In this document: piece by piece, positions 1-12,170 of the stretch
Position numbering within the stretch: the stretch's first letter is position 1
How the letters are laid out: the number at the start of each line of letters is the position of its first letter
DNA from: Gonapodya prolifera JEL478
Taxonomy: Eukaryota; Monoblepharomycota; Monoblepharidomycetes; Monoblepharidales; Gonapodyaceae
NCBI GenBank assembly: GCA_001574975.1
Contig: KQ965778.1
Coordinates: forward strand, 20,966-84,965
Length of the DNA stretch: 64,000 bases
Direction: 5' to 3'
The notes under the pieces: model-generated
The model's input: only the letters and a program-made list of their open reading frames with translations
The model's database searches: none
What the model was told of the DNA's origin: nothing
Program-made: the position numbers and the translations under genes

Positions 1-184
1 GAATGTTCTGCCGATTTGGAGTTCTACCGTTCATGGAACACTGAATTAGTGGCGAAGATAATTGGAGATAAATGATGTTTATTCAGATGTACTTAAGCTC
101 ATTTGTATTCTAATCTGATTTTGCCTTTGACTCTCCAATCGTTTTGACGCTTGTGCACTCCCGTTTCGAACACTTCACCCTGCT

Positions 185-2787
185 GTGGCCATCAAAGGCC
201 TCGTTCACTTCCATCGACACAGACGAATGACGCAGCGGGTTCGCACTGTCGTGGCAACATCAAAACTCTCGGAAACGTCACAGCTGCGTCTGTCGCTTCC
301 GCCGCCGTCCAAAACGGGAATCTCGGAAGTGTTCAGCGGAGATGTCGGCCAAACATCCACGCTCGCCCAGCTTCTTGAGACTATCAGAGAACGTTATCCT
401 GTCATTCTCTCGCAATTCCACGCGTTTCACTACGCCGGCAATGACTGGAAGCGATGGCCGGACCTCGAGTTGAATTCGACGGTCAAGGCCGCGGTTGATG
501 GATGGCTTGCGTTTTCGTTCAACGAGTTTGCGAGCAAACAGCAGCCACCAATCGAGCCGAATGAACCATTGGAGCTTCGGATTGTCGTGAAGGAGCAGCG
601 AGTGGCGGAAATCGAGCGCAATGTGATTGGATTGGAGCGAGAATACTGGGCCAACATTCAGGCGATGAAGTACTTGAAGTCACTCCCGGCGAGGTCTTCA
701 GAAGACAATGAGCTCCTCGCAAAGCATATCAGTGGACTTGGCGATTGCCTCGGCTCATTAAAGCAGATGCGGGATCAGTGGGCGGAGTATGTCCCGGCAT
801 CCAACGACGGGAACACATCGTCAGTGGGCCGACTCAGTGTACCTCTGAGCACGTGGCTTTTGAGCATGCGAAACAGACTGTCTGATAGGAATCGAGTGCC
901 TTCCGACATCAACACGAATTTTCTCCCGCACCTCTATCGTCTTCTTGCCACACCACCTCCCGGTTTCACTATGCTCTGGGAGACTGAAATGCAGAAGGTG
1001 GAGCCACTAAGCACCGCGACATATGTGTCCCCTGACGAGGAGACGCTTGCGGAATTGGTGGAGTATCGATGCAGGAAGACTGAAGAGTTGGATCAAATCA
1101 CAGACGACGAGATTCAGAGCGAGGTAGCTCGCCAACGTGCATCCAGTGATCCGCCATGTACTGCACTCGTGGAAAATCCCCCAGTGTCGCCTTCCTTCTT
1201 GTCTTCCGCACTTGTCCAACACGCTGTCTCCCAACAATACCCGAACCTCACCTACTCCGCCAAGAGCAAAACACTTGAAAGGGCTTGGAGTCTTCTGGAA
1301 GATACTGCGAGAAGGCTGTGGTGGAGGAGAGATGCTTGGTTGGAAAAAGGGAAAGCTGCAAGCAGGCGAGATATGCCAAGTATGTTTGCATGGACCTCTT
1401 CAGGCAACTCTGCTGAGTCTCGGACTGAGCAAACAGTGGGAGTGACCGCAAATAGTATACCGGCCTCTGAATTTAAGTCAGGGTGAGATTTCACTTTGAC
1501 ACGCAGTCACACAAATCGTGGTCCTCGGACGCTCAATGATTTTCGCTGGCGTCAGGGAACCCACAAGCACTGAGGACAAGCCCAAACCCATTGAACCAAG
1601 CGTCACTGCGGGCGTCCCATTGGGACCCTTCTCCTTCACCGTCACGTCTGACACGGTGTTGTGGGGCCAACTCCCGCTGATCGCATACGCGGGAGTGATG
1701 TCTCCCACTGCATCCCTGCCCACTGCAAGTTCAACTGATGACGCGACCCCTGGAACGATTCCTGCTACCTTGGATGGACCCACTTCCCTCCCCAAACGGC
1801 TCACTGGCGGAACCATCCTTCAACACCAGTTCCGGTACCGCTCTCCCGCACGGCGCGGCACATGGCTTGTGACGCCCTTCCACGCCAATGTAGTGGACTC
1901 AGATCGTGTGGGTGAGAGTCGGGAGGATGACGGGATGTTTGTGGGGTGGGTCGTTCATCACGAGAATGTGGATCCGGGAGAGGTGGTTGTCAGGGCGAGT
2001 AGAGTGGGACCGAGCGGAGGAGGGATTTCGAATGGGAATGGGCATACTGATAAGGTGAGTTACCTTATCCGCCGCATTTTTTCAATCGATCGCCGTCTTG
2101 TTGCCGCCATTGACCAACATCCCACATCCAACACAGTCTGTCCTCTACATCAACCGCTACGACTGGTCCTACCATGGCACTGCGCTGAACGACCCATCGT
2201 TCCCCCCGCGGTTCTGCGCCAAGTTCGCCGACGTGACGGACGAGGCCGAGTTGCGTGAGATTTTGGACCTGGCGAAGAAATATGCTAATGGGAACTTGTG
2301 CGTCGTGGATGGAGGCGATTTGAAGCTGGATACGGTTGAGTGTGGAATTATGTGAGTCTTTGCCGTTTGGAGGTGCTATAGTGGTTATTGTGCGACTTAT
2401 GTGCTTCCCCTTTGTCACGACCAGTGCGAATATTCAAAATAGTGGCTTCAACAACACGACGAAAACGACGGAGTGGACGTTCACTGAAGCCGGGCGTGGA
2501 GCTTTCGGATGCCAAGTGAAGTTTAAGGACACGGAGTACGAGCTAGGTGAGTTTTAGTCTCACTTCCTGGTGGTCAAGTCAAATCTCGAAGCACCGTCCG
2601 TCTCCCAGCATGGCAAATCTACGAACCCAGTCCCACGTCCCCCTCACAACGTGAAATGGTGGCGATGGTTTACGACGCGACGTACCACGCCCTGAACGGC
2701 GATAGGTTTTGGGTGAAGAAGGGCGGGGTCGGTGTGTGGGAGATCTATCCCAAGGGGGAGGTAGTGTGCGAGGATATACCTGTGTAG
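185..2787 (+). CDS. Five-exon gene of unknown function (about 770 aa)
   Basis: I do not recognise this protein. Exons read 185-1482, 1556-2054, 2137-2351, 2425-2546 and 2609-2787. All junctions are GT-AG and keep frame (phases 2, 0, 2, 1), ending in TAG. The first half is helical and charged (ERNVIGLEREYWANIQ near residue 140). The second half is beta-like, with aromatic motifs such as SVLYINRYDWSYHG and GDRFWVKKGGVGVWEIYP, so a C-terminal globular domain of about 170 residues is likely. The start is uncertain: the first 60 or so codons lie over a MYND-derived repeat (198-361) that is read here in another frame. The true start could therefore be downstream, for example the Met at 665. The single-gene model rests on the intron 1483-1555; without it this would be two adjacent genes. 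No signal peptide or membrane segment is visible. Confidence 0.6.
198..361 (+). repeat. MYND-derived repeat, copy 1 (inverted partner at 18941-19107)
   Basis: This 164 bp segment matches the reverse complement of 18941-19107 almost base for base, with a 3 nt indel (gtt) and a few substitutions. One frame reads SHCRGNIK and a neighbouring frame reads RKCSAEMSAKHP. These recall the two halves of a MYND zinc finger (C-x2-C, then YCSxECQxxHW) after a frameshift. The match stops sharply at 361, where the sequence unique to the 770-aa gene begins. Confidence 0.75.
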
Positions 2788-3699
2788 AGTGCCCCGTGAA
2801 GCTCGTCCACGCCCTCTGGTTTGAACCTGAAAATTACTGTAATTGAACCCCGACTCCAGGATCCAAACGGAGTCTAACCCATCGGACACATCATCTTGAG
2901 TATCCATCGACTCTCTACAGTCATCTTATTGATGACCTTTGACCGCTTGCCGTCCATCCTAGGACAAAAAGTCTCACCCCGCCGACGCGCCGCTCCTCTC
3001 GTCCGCGTTTGGCGCTCGCTCGTGGCTACATGTACCCTATGGCACTGCTAGTAAGAGGTCTTCGCAGGCAGCGAACTACGAGAGTGGAGTCGCAGGGCTG
3101 CCCGTCCGGGCCGCGTACAATGCCGGTCAGGTCGCCAGAAATGCCGATTGCCCGCTGCATCGTCCCAGCATAGGTTGCCGCCTACTTCCCGGATTGTGCG
3201 GCAGCGAAGAGGCATCGACACGGGTGAAGCCCCCACGAGGACGCAGCGCGGACGCATCGAGTCCGAGGAGTGGCGGCACTTCCGACGTCGACGCGACAAC
3301 TCCCCATTTGGTCCGAGTTACCTATGCGGATATCCTCTTCGAGACCTCTTCCTTGTCTTCGAGGTTCCTGGCGGTACGGAGGTTACTTCTTTTGGGACGT
3401 GAGGTGATGATTTCCATTGGGTGAGTGATAACCTCGTACTTCTGGGGGCTATTTCGAGAACCATCGTACTTACAGGGAGTGAATGTGGCCCGACATGATA
3501 TAGTGCCTTCGGCTTCTTGTTACTTCTGTCTGCATACCGCGTGAGTAGCTTCTTCTGTTTCTCCTTCAAACGTCGAAGCTCATCGTCCTCGTTCAGTGCG
3601 CAATCATCACCTCACCTCCTCCGGCAATTGTGTACTACGAGCAATGTATTGAGCTTACGCGAATGTCCTAAAAATCATACTACAGGACCCGTTACCACA
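2788..3699. other. Intergenic, no recognisable gene
   Basis: Open frames here are short and overlap on both strands. I found no splice-linked frame, RNA gene or clear repeat. Confidence 0.5.
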
Positions 3700-6600
3700 T
3701 CGCTCGACGCTCACATGCTAGACTGTTCACCTCGTTGCAATTAACACGGTCATTGAAAACGGAGTCCCAGGCGTACTGACTTTGACAACAGGTCGGCGGT
3801 TGGAAATCGCCCAACTTCGCATGCGGTTTCAAAAAAGGGAAGCACACTTCGGGACGACGTGGTGGGTGTCGCCTGCGATGGTCTATCACAGTATCGCAGT
3901 CCACGGATAATATGAAAACTCCACTTGTCACCCAGAGGTGCTTGAGCGGTAGGTGAACGCAGCAAAGAGCAAAGAGATATCCAGCGACAGGTGAGGCAAA
4001 CATGCGCTAGTCATTTCTGGCACGGATCAAAATAGAGTCATTCATTGAAGGGAAGATTTCCTGTGCTGAGGACGTTCAAAAGGAGCGGTTGGTGACTGGT
4101 CAAGAGTGAAGTTGTATGAGTAGGACGTTCGTTGCGGACGTTGTCCAAGCAATGGAAATGGTAAGCACTTGACATGACCGCACCAGCTTTTCAGCCTCAA
4201 GAGAACGTGGCGCCGTAGCTTTGTCCACATAGGATTAACAAAAACGTATTTACTTCACTGTACAAGACCTACGTCCCGGCACTGGGCCCAGCTGGAGCAC
4301 CGGAAGAACGTCTCGTTATAAGCAAGAAGTTCAATCATAAGGTGAGAAAAACGTGGGGTGGTCGACCCAGCGGTAGCCGTCATTCGTCAATTTGTTTCCA
4401 CCACATACAATGGTGGCGAAGCATCTGGTTGACGTCGCCGCAGTCGAAACAGCTGTCCAAAAGCCCTGGGCTGAGTAGTATGGACGTCCCAAAATGAGTA
4501 ACAGCAGCGACCTAGGGGGGAATGTCCTGTGGCGTGTGTCGGTGGGTCCAAGACATGTTCCCAACGGGCCCCATGTGCATTTTGTTACAACCGCCGTCGG
4601 CCAATGACTCATAGCACAACCCACGCGGCGCCGTCTCCTGACACAATTGAAGTGGGGTGCCATCTGAAAGGGCTTATAAAAGAGCACCTTGAAACCGCAC
4701 CGGCAGTCGGTGAGGGCCCAAACCGGTGTGTGGTGTCCAAATAAAGAAAAAACAGTTCGCTTCAGAGTGACATACCAGGTATCCACCGTCGCCTGTTGGC
4801 GTCACCGCAGGGTAATGGGTAGGGGACGGTGACACATGAGCCCAAGCCTGACTGGCGCCCAGACATTCTCGAGAAGGGTGTGAAGCGTCGCAAAACGTAA
4901 CATGTCAGCAACCGATGCGAGTGTGGGTATATGTCCTGTGGTGCAGGACGTCTCAGGCGTGAAGCCCGTACTCTCCCTGCGACACAACATACACGATTCT
5001 GACCAAGAAACGACAGAGCGGTAAGTGGGGCAACCTGTGGGTCCGTCACTTCCATCACGGAACAGGCAATATTCACTCGTGCTGACGTCACAGTGGGCTT
5101 ATGCATAACCCCGAAAGTAGGGCTTCCTAGTCCGGCGACATCCAAAAAGAGCATATGCGGCGTGGGTGTCGGGTGAATGCACCGTGGTATGTCCGTCGAT
5201 GTGATGCCCGACTGAAGGTCTCTGGTGGGCCACTGCAGGTCGTCAAGTGGTGCTTGTCACTTCCCACGCGGGTTGGCCGTCACAATGGGGAGCATTGATA
5301 CGATACAATCAATCCTAGGCGGAGTTCCTGGTGTGGGATCGGTGCGTTTACGCCGAATGACATTGTTTATCACATGTGCGGTCCCTGGTGCGCTTACTCG
5401 CTTCAACGGTGAACAAAGGACGTACACCCGTGAATGACAGAACTGCGAGACTGGTCTGTCTACTAAAAGATAGCCGAAAAGTTTGTCCAAAACCGAAAGC
5501 TCAAAGCCGGCCAACCCGTGGTGTGCCGCGAGGGTGTGCCCCGATATCAGAATGAACTTAACGAACCGCTGACATCACTGTGAAAGCTCCTGGACACTCG
5601 GAAGTGTCGTCAGCGATCTTAGAGCGTCCAAAAATAGTTGATAGCATTCGCATTCCAAACGAGGTACACTTTGTGGAATCAGTACGAGCCGCTTCAACCA
5701 ATATTACGGTCTTACGTGGGGTCAAGCTGAAGTCACAGTGAGAGCCGGGGACGACTCCAGCTCACATTTGGTATCCAAATAAAGTCGCAGCACACACTTT
5801 TGAATGCCGTGGTTGTATCGATTGTCGCCTTTTGGCAGGCGCGTGAGCACATAACTGCCTTTGACGCCACCTCACGAGGCCAGCCTGAAACAAGCACAAG
5901 GTTCAGCTGGGGTGGTGGGTTAGACGTCCAAATGATCGAAAAGATGAACCACGGGTGCCAAAAACGTCCATCAGTCCGTCGCCAAAGTTAGGGAAGTGTA
6001 CAACAGATATTCTCCTGACGTCGTCTCGCGCAAATATACCCAAATTGCAAGCATACGAGCCAACGTCCAAGGCAAGAAGCAATAGGAGCGCGGGTACGTG
6101 TACCCGTACCGGTGGTTTTGCCCGTGGGACCAGAGTGCCTCTGCCCGTGTGTGATGACACGGTCTTTTGAGACGCACAATGCAGTGGCGCACGCGGTCGT
6201 GCGATGGGCATGAAAAAAATTAAGCGGTGTGTGGAACAAGTTTGCTGTAAGTCGTTTCCGCCACGAAACAAACGCCTTGGCCTACAAACTCGGTTGACGT
6301 CACCAGTGCGTGGCGAGGAATGCCCAGAACGGGAGGACTCCTCCCCTGGGGACGCCCAAAAAGGGACCACGAGCACTGATGCGTGTGTGAAGAGTCGCGA
6401 CGTGAATGTCGGGACGGTTTGGAGAGCCCGGAGCAAACGACCAGCTAATATAATGGAGTTCCATTGACGTCATGACCGCGCACAACCCATGTCGGGCCGG
6501 CTCAATAGAGCAGTTCGTAGGTGCGTCCAAAAGAGTCCACGTGGGCGAGAAGCTCGGCTGAGGTCAGACTGGGAAATTGAGCGCAAGGCGTCTTAGGCCA

Positions 6601-6800
6601 CAAAGGTTGAGCGACGGCCGACGGGAGTCGAAGAAAACGAGCATGCTCCTCTGAATAGAGACTCTTGGGCTTGTGATGTGGGGAAGGTCGGGTGTGGGTA
6701 GTTGAGGGAAGGAATCCTGTTCCGGTACAGGCCATCAGTGGAAGTCGGTTGTCGACGAATGGATACAGAGTACTCAATTCTCAAGTCGTAGTCCACCGTC
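3700..6800. repeat. Gene-free block with a degenerate dispersed repeat
   Basis: A two-part motif recurs: TGACGTCAC (or a one-base variant), then about 45 to 90 bp later GACGTCCAAAA (or a variant). Pairs are seen at 4430/4486, 5082/5140, 5566/5624, 5859/5924, 6296/6350 and 6463/6521. A lone first half lies at 4796, and lone second halves at about 4735, 5772 and 6062. Spacing between units varies from about 150 to 480 bp. The units are too diverged for a young satellite, and no coding frame crosses them. Confidence 0.5.
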
Positions 6801-7082
6801 GTTGTGTAGAGGTTTGCATATATTGAATTTTCATTCGTAAATACTTTATGCGAGCCACAATTGTTGGACGATTAGAAACTCTTCACTTGTTCGATGTGAG
6901 TATTGCAGCACATTTCGTAATATACACATAACTGGGAACATTCCATTATTGCGATAGAACGTCACGCAAACGTAACTCAGGTTTGGTAATCTGGTACCAG
7001 CCGGTTGTACCTTTACCCGGTCACATTACAAAAGCACGCCGCCGCACCAGAAGTCGCATCATCTCCCCGCTCACCCCCACAA

Positions 7083-8236
7083 ATGTCTTCCTCCAGCATC
7101 GTCGTCGTCGCCGGTTTCGGGCCCGGCATCTCCAACTCCGTCGCCAAGAAGTGGGGCAGGCTGGGATTCAAAGTCGCGCTCGTGTCTCGCACCAAGTCGC
7201 GGGTTGACGAGGGAGCTGCAGCGCTCGCTCAGGACGGGATTGATGCCAAAGGTTTCGCCGCGGACTTGACGGACCCCAACGCGGTCAAGCAAGTGCTGGC
7301 AGATGCGAAGAAGGCGTTTGATGGGGCTAAGGTCAAGATTCTGCACTGGTGCGTTCTCTTGTGGTCTGGCTTCCTACCTTTTGCATCATTTCTCACTGTT
7401 TTGCATCGTTATGTCGCTCCACGCTTTTTCAGGAACGCCTACGGGCAGGGTGCCGGTCTTCTCGACCACAAGATTGCCGACCTCCTGGTCCAGAACTTCG
7501 CCATCTCTGTCAGTAACATTCTCGTGGCAGTGCATGCCGTTCTGCCCGACCTCGAAGCCACCAAAGGGGCTGTTCTCGTGACTGGTGGAGCGTTCGGGGT
7601 GAGTTGACCACCGAGCGGAGTGAGCGAGGACAGAGCGAAGCAAGGCTGTCCACCAGAGGCGAGTGATCCGCGAAGCGGAATCTTTTCCGCGGAGCGGCAC
7701 AAATGTGTCCGCCAGAGGCTACTGTCACACGCGGAGCGTATTCCTTCGCCGGACGTGTAAATTCTACTTTGCTTGTGTATTGGTTCCGACCGGAGCGAGC
7801 TTTGCGAGCGGAGGGAGGACTCCGAGGCCTACGCGCCGCCAGGCGCTGACCGAGGCTAATATCACACTCGGAGCGTATTCTTCCGCCGGAGGCGCACATT
7901 CAACGTTGCTCGTGTACCGGTTTCGCAATCCCATGACTCATCCGATTCTCCCCTCTTCGGTAGCTCGAACACGACGACGCCGTAAAAGCCGCTTTGGCCT
8001 TCAACGCCGCCACACTTGCCATCTCCAAAGCCGCGCAGCGCAAGACCGTGTTCCTTCTCAACGCCACCCTGGCATCCAAGGGGATCTACGCGGGCGAGGT
8101 GACGGTCGCGGGCCAGGTGAAGGGCACGGCGTGGGATGATGGCAAGGGCACGGCGACGATTGATCCGGACGATGTGGCGAACAAGTTTGCCGAGTTGGAG
8201 GAGAAGAGGGATGTGGTGAATGTGATTTTTAGCTAG
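7083..8236 (+). CDS. Atypical short-chain dehydrogenase/reductase (234 aa)
   Basis: Three exons (7083-7348, 7433-7598, 7964-8236) give a 234-aa Rossmann-fold protein. The N-terminus VVVAGFGPGIS carries the G-x-G-x-G nucleotide loop, followed by VALVSRTKSRVD, which suits NADP(H). The later strand reads GAVLVTGGAFG. Where classical SDRs have Tyr-x3-Lys, this protein has LAISKAAQ: the Lys is kept and the Tyr position is Leu. It may therefore be a divergent, perhaps non-catalytic member. The substrate cannot be inferred. The length matches a minimal SDR and no targeting signal is seen. Intron 2 is unusually long (365 nt) and carries hairpin-rich repeats shared with an intron of the ECHDC1-like gene. 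I chose the start at 7083 because the glycine loop follows at once. Confidence 0.85.
7599..7963 (+). repeat. Hairpin-rich repeat inside SDR intron 2
   Basis: The intron holds two diverged direct copies of a roughly 70 bp unit, near 7718-7788 and 7855-7925, sharing CGGAGCGTATTC and a tail ending CCGGTTTCG or TTGGTTCCG. It also has short GC palindromes (GCGCCGCCAGGCGC; CCGCGAAGCGG followed by CCGCGGAGCGG). The segments AGGCGCTGACCGAGG and GTCCACCAGAGGCGAGTGAT recur in intron 1 of the gene at 15684-17586. Confidence 0.75.
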
Positions 8237-9103
8237 TGGTGGAGATGTGAGTGGGAATAGGTCGGTAGAAGATAATGTAGTGGAGCTTGGTTAGGAATGT
8301 TGAATCGAGTCTTGATTCTCTGATTCTGTGTGCGAAATGACGCGCTGTCCCCAACATAACCTGCTATGGACCATCAATAATAACTCCCCAATTCGTCTTC
8401 TGCAGTGACATTGTCTGGCAGTCCTCCGCACCCGCGTAACACGTCCGTAAAGATACTCCCCCGACCAACCAAAGCAGCGGACCCGAAAAAGGGCGCAAGC
8501 TCTGTGGCCTCTCTCTCACGCTGAGTGGAAGCTGAGTCCATCAGCCGATAGCTGCCGTCTTGGTATCTCGATCATACCACATATATAAATAATGGGAGGA
8601 CCGTGTGGGTTGTATGTGGCCGAGAAAGTCGGGAGTTGGCCGTTGATTCACAAAATCAATTTTGCACATACCCTGTCATACTTTGTGTTCGAGTTAAAGG
8701 GCACGACCGTCTCAAAACCATGACAATCCATGGTCTTGTGCTTGTGGCGACCGTTCCGGTGAACGTCCGTCCCCAGTAAAGTCTACAAACACGTTTCGTC
8801 GGCAACATTGCATTCATTCTTGAGACGTCTGGACGAGACGGCATGTCCACGTTTCAAGGTAGGAAGGCCGTTGGTCATTTCCGCACGAAGTTGGCTGCAT
8901 CCGAAGAAAGGGAAAACCAGCTGGAAGGGGTGTAAGAACTCTGGGCAGGGACGGTGTTTGATTATCCCAGTGATAAACAAGTCTGACGATGGAAGTATTT
9001 TCGTGGGTCACATTGGATAAAATGACAAAGTATTTTCTCCAACATAGTTTTGCCTTCCTTTACTCTGATGGAACACTGGTGAAAGATACACCTCTATCAT
9101 ACG
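8237..9103. other. Intergenic, nothing recognised
   Basis: Short overlapping frames only. No conserved motif, tRNA or repeat was seen. Confidence 0.5.
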
Positions 9104-9551
9104 TCAACATTGAGTTTGCTGATCTCTGCCGAATGCAGTGCACGGTTGTCCATAAGTGTTACCCTACCAGCACTAAGGAATCGTTTTGTTCCGCTACAAA
9201 CCAAGCACGGGACATGTTTCAATTCTTTCAAAACTGTGGACTCACGTTGCTGATCCTCCCGCAGGGGAAGTCCACATACGAGCTGCCTTTATTTGGTGTG
9301 CGACACACCGCACCCGAAGTCGTTCCGACGCACCACTGAGAACCCAGAAAAGCGAGAAAGAGTGAGATCCCAACGATGTATCGACTCAAGGCTGCGATAT
9401 CACTCAATCGCAGCTCAGCACCGTTGACAGAACGTACCCCTGAGCACCCATCAGGCGGAGGGCAGTCGACGTTTTTGCCACGCGGGGCGATGGAGGCGGC
9501 ACTGATGAGTAGTGCAAAGACGAGAAGGAGAATGAACGTGACGTTGCGCAT
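9104..9551 (-). CDS. Small secreted cysteine-rich protein (87 aa)
   Basis: Three minus-strand exons (9551-9438, 9335-9246, 9163-9104) join in phase 0 to give 87 aa. The first 20 or so residues (MRNVTFILLLVFALLISAAS) form a clear signal peptide. The mature part is about 65 aa with seven cysteines in DCPPPDGC, WCVGTTSGAVC, FPCG, QPC and a final QC. This is the build of fungal small secreted proteins, including effectors and hydrophobin-like or chitin-binding peptides. The hydrophobin CC pairs are absent and I cannot assign a family. It is probably extracellular. The exon joins are deduced by eye; exon 3 is the least certain. It stands alone between gene-free stretches. Confidence 0.6.
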
Positions 9552-10573
9552 GGTGGGTGGTTGCTGGATGTCGACCGGAGAAAGGCAAGAGAACGAGAGC
9601 CTGGACGGAGAGATAACACGTCGGTGGGAGAGAGGACGTCAGGTACATTGGTTAGCCTTGTTTTTTTCTTTCTGAGGGTCCTCCGGGCGAACAAAAAAGG
9701 ATGACGGAACGGAATCTTCCGAATTCCCAATGTTTGGATAAATCCTGTAGAGGTGGAAGTATCGCTTCGTAGAGAAAAATGTAATTCGGAGTGTTCCGTA
9801 CCCTCGTGCAACCCCTGTTTGACGCATTTCAAAACTAGTGGAACATTTGGTGTTTCAAGGTAGCGTTTAAAAGGTAACCGAGGCGGTGAGAAATTGGATC
9901 CTCCCGTTTTGAGGAATCGACAATCAACTCCCCAGGAAGAGAAGACATGTCCGCAAGGTGAAAAAAGACCAATACGTGTCTTCGCTATTGTCATAAGATT
10001 TCAGGAAGCAGAAACCAATCCAAAAAGAGAGTTTCCATGCTTTGAATGTAAAGTTGAATGACGGGGACGGTCAACAGACCCGTGGACCGTGATTCGCGTG
10101 TGTTGGCTGGTTCGGCGCATAAACGTGTTTAACCTTCGACCAAGCCACGACTTTCGCGCTCATCGAACGGAACATCATTCGGCCCCGCGGACATATCTTG
10201 AGACATTGGGCGGTCGTACTACAGAGGCTGACTTGATTTTGTATCCCAAGAGAAATCAAGAAGACGAGTGACTACAACATCGTCTATTGTCCACGTTCGT
10301 GGTCACTTTACGTTGGCGGGACTGTCACTATTGGGACTACACTCGTAGATCCCGTCGCACATCTTTCTATTGTCGGCCCGTTCTTGAATATCCCGCGGTT
10401 AGCTTCTGGACTCGCCCTACCACTCCGAGTCAGAGGTTGGGGGGAGACCAACATCGGCGTCATGGCTCGTGGTCTCGTACGCGGTTTATTCACAGAATAC
10501 TTTTCGACAGATCAGATGGTACACAACCGATGGTACTACTAACAAAGTAATGTGCGTCACAACATGAGAAAGT
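9552..10573. other. Intergenic, nothing recognised
   Basis: Minus-strand frames here (for example 9994-9404) are low complexity, rich in Ser, Pro and Thr, and overlap the secreted-protein gene out of frame. I see no supported gene. Confidence 0.45.
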
Positions 10574-12170
10574 CTAAACCACAGTCTCGCAGCTGGCGTT
10601 TGCCCCCAGACTCGGCATGCTCGCAACGTGCGCCTTCTTGGCGTCCCCGTTGGCAAGGTGACTCTTGGCGACGAGATCCAGCCCGTCAGAGTCCTGGTCT
10701 GGGTTGAACACTTGATGTGGGGCGGAGGATTAATATAATTGTGAGGAAGGAAAACACCAGCGGGGTTGTGTCCCGACGGGCGAAACCAAGAACATACCTC
10801 GGTAGTTGATTTTGGTGATAAAGTAATAGTGCACCGACGCGAAGACGGCTCCCAGCACGGGTCCGATCCAGAAGATCCACTGGTCCTTCCAATCCCCTAC
10901 ACATGCGACGTGTGCGCGAAGTGAACGTCAGTCGGTTGCGTGTGGAAGAGCGAAGATGGGTCAGCAAATGTCATCGAATGATCGTGGTGTCGAACAGCGG
11001 AAAAAGCAAACGAACCTGTAACTACAGCGGGCCCGAAGGAGCGAGCTGGGTTCACGCTGCACCCGGTGTACGGGATGAGAATGAGATGCAGGACGAAGAC
11101 AACGAGACCAATCAGGACTGGGGCGCTATGGGGCATTCAGGGTTATGTCAAGGGAACACGTCAAACGTCCGAATGTGACGAAGAGAGGAAGAGAGGAGGA
11201 GGAGAAGGTACAACAAACTCACAGAAACGTAATCCTCGACTTTTCAACGGCGGTCAGGAACACGGTCGAGATCAACAGGAACGTGCCGAACGCCTCGATG
11301 AAGACGGCTTGCGCGACGCTCTGTTGGGCGATGGATATATTTTTAGTATTACTATCAAAGAGAAAAAGCGCATCCAGAACTTGTTACATGCTCCACGAGT
11401 GGAATGTACTCCTCTCAGGCAATTGCCTGGAGGAGGCCTCGAATTTCTTCCGTCTTCCGTGTTTCGCACTCCACGACCTCGCAAGCTCACCAACCCATCA
11501 GCCCTCTTATTTACGCCAATCACACCCCCAGGATAAAGCGCGTTCACAAACGCCGCGGCGACGACCCCACCCAAAACCTCCGCAACGATATACAACGCCG
11601 CCTTGCGGACGTTGAGTTTGCCAATCAGGACCAACCCGAGGGTGACGGCGGGATTGAGGGAGCCCCCGCTAACGCGGTACCACAACGAAACGTTGATCGC
11701 GAGACCGAATCCAAATGCGCATGCGATCGAGAGGACGGCGGCAGGGTCGAGGGAGGCGGTGGCAGTGACGGAGAGGGCGGCGTTCACACCGGCGAGGCCT
11801 GTGTAGACGAAGAACCTGATGGGCGGTGGGGGAGGGGACGTCAAACGAAGTGAAGCGAAGCGAGGAGAAAGGGGAAGACGGGGATGGGTGGACGTACCAG
11901 GTTCCGATAAATTCTCCAAGGGCCTTGAAAGACGTGAATTCAAGGTGGGGTGACACGAAAAGACGGGAGAGAATCGCGATGTCCACAAAAAGTTGAAGGC
12001 AACGTTGTGAGCACAGTAGTACACACGCCGAGTGCCATCTAAAACGTGGCTGTTGGACATTCGACCCTCACCTGAAGCAACTCAACGACCCCCTCAGAAT
12101 ACGGCGTGCGCGGATGTGTCGGGGCGAAGAGAAACGCGGTTGGGTTCAAGAGGTCGCTCGATGCTGTCAT
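10574..12170 (-). CDS. Aquaporin / major intrinsic protein (264 aa)
   Basis: Seven exons (12170-12072, 11923-11898, 11815-11491, 11320-11223, 11125-11016, 10896-10798, 10710-10574) give 264 aa. The family is a six-helix channel for water or small neutral solutes in the plasma or vacuolar membrane. Both hallmark loops are present: [10 protein letters not shown] (NPA near residues 96-98) and [15 protein letters not shown] (NPA near 207-209). The segment [20 protein letters not shown] leads into helix 4. Residues after the second NPA (R, SFGP) match orthodox fungal aquaporins more than long aquaglyceroporins, whose second box has Asp as in NPARD. The termini are short, without the long extensions of yeast Fps1-type channels. 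Solute choice cannot be settled by eye. No regulatory element was seen. Confidence 0.9.

Noticed and set aside
1483-1506. A 24-nt intron (GTGAGA...GCAG) in the first gene
   Set aside because: It leads to an early stop; the acceptor at 1555 gives a normal 73-nt intron and keeps frame.
9404-9994. 196-codon minus-strand frame
   Set aside because: Overlaps exon 1 of the secreted-protein gene out of frame and is low-complexity Ser/Pro/Thr sequence.
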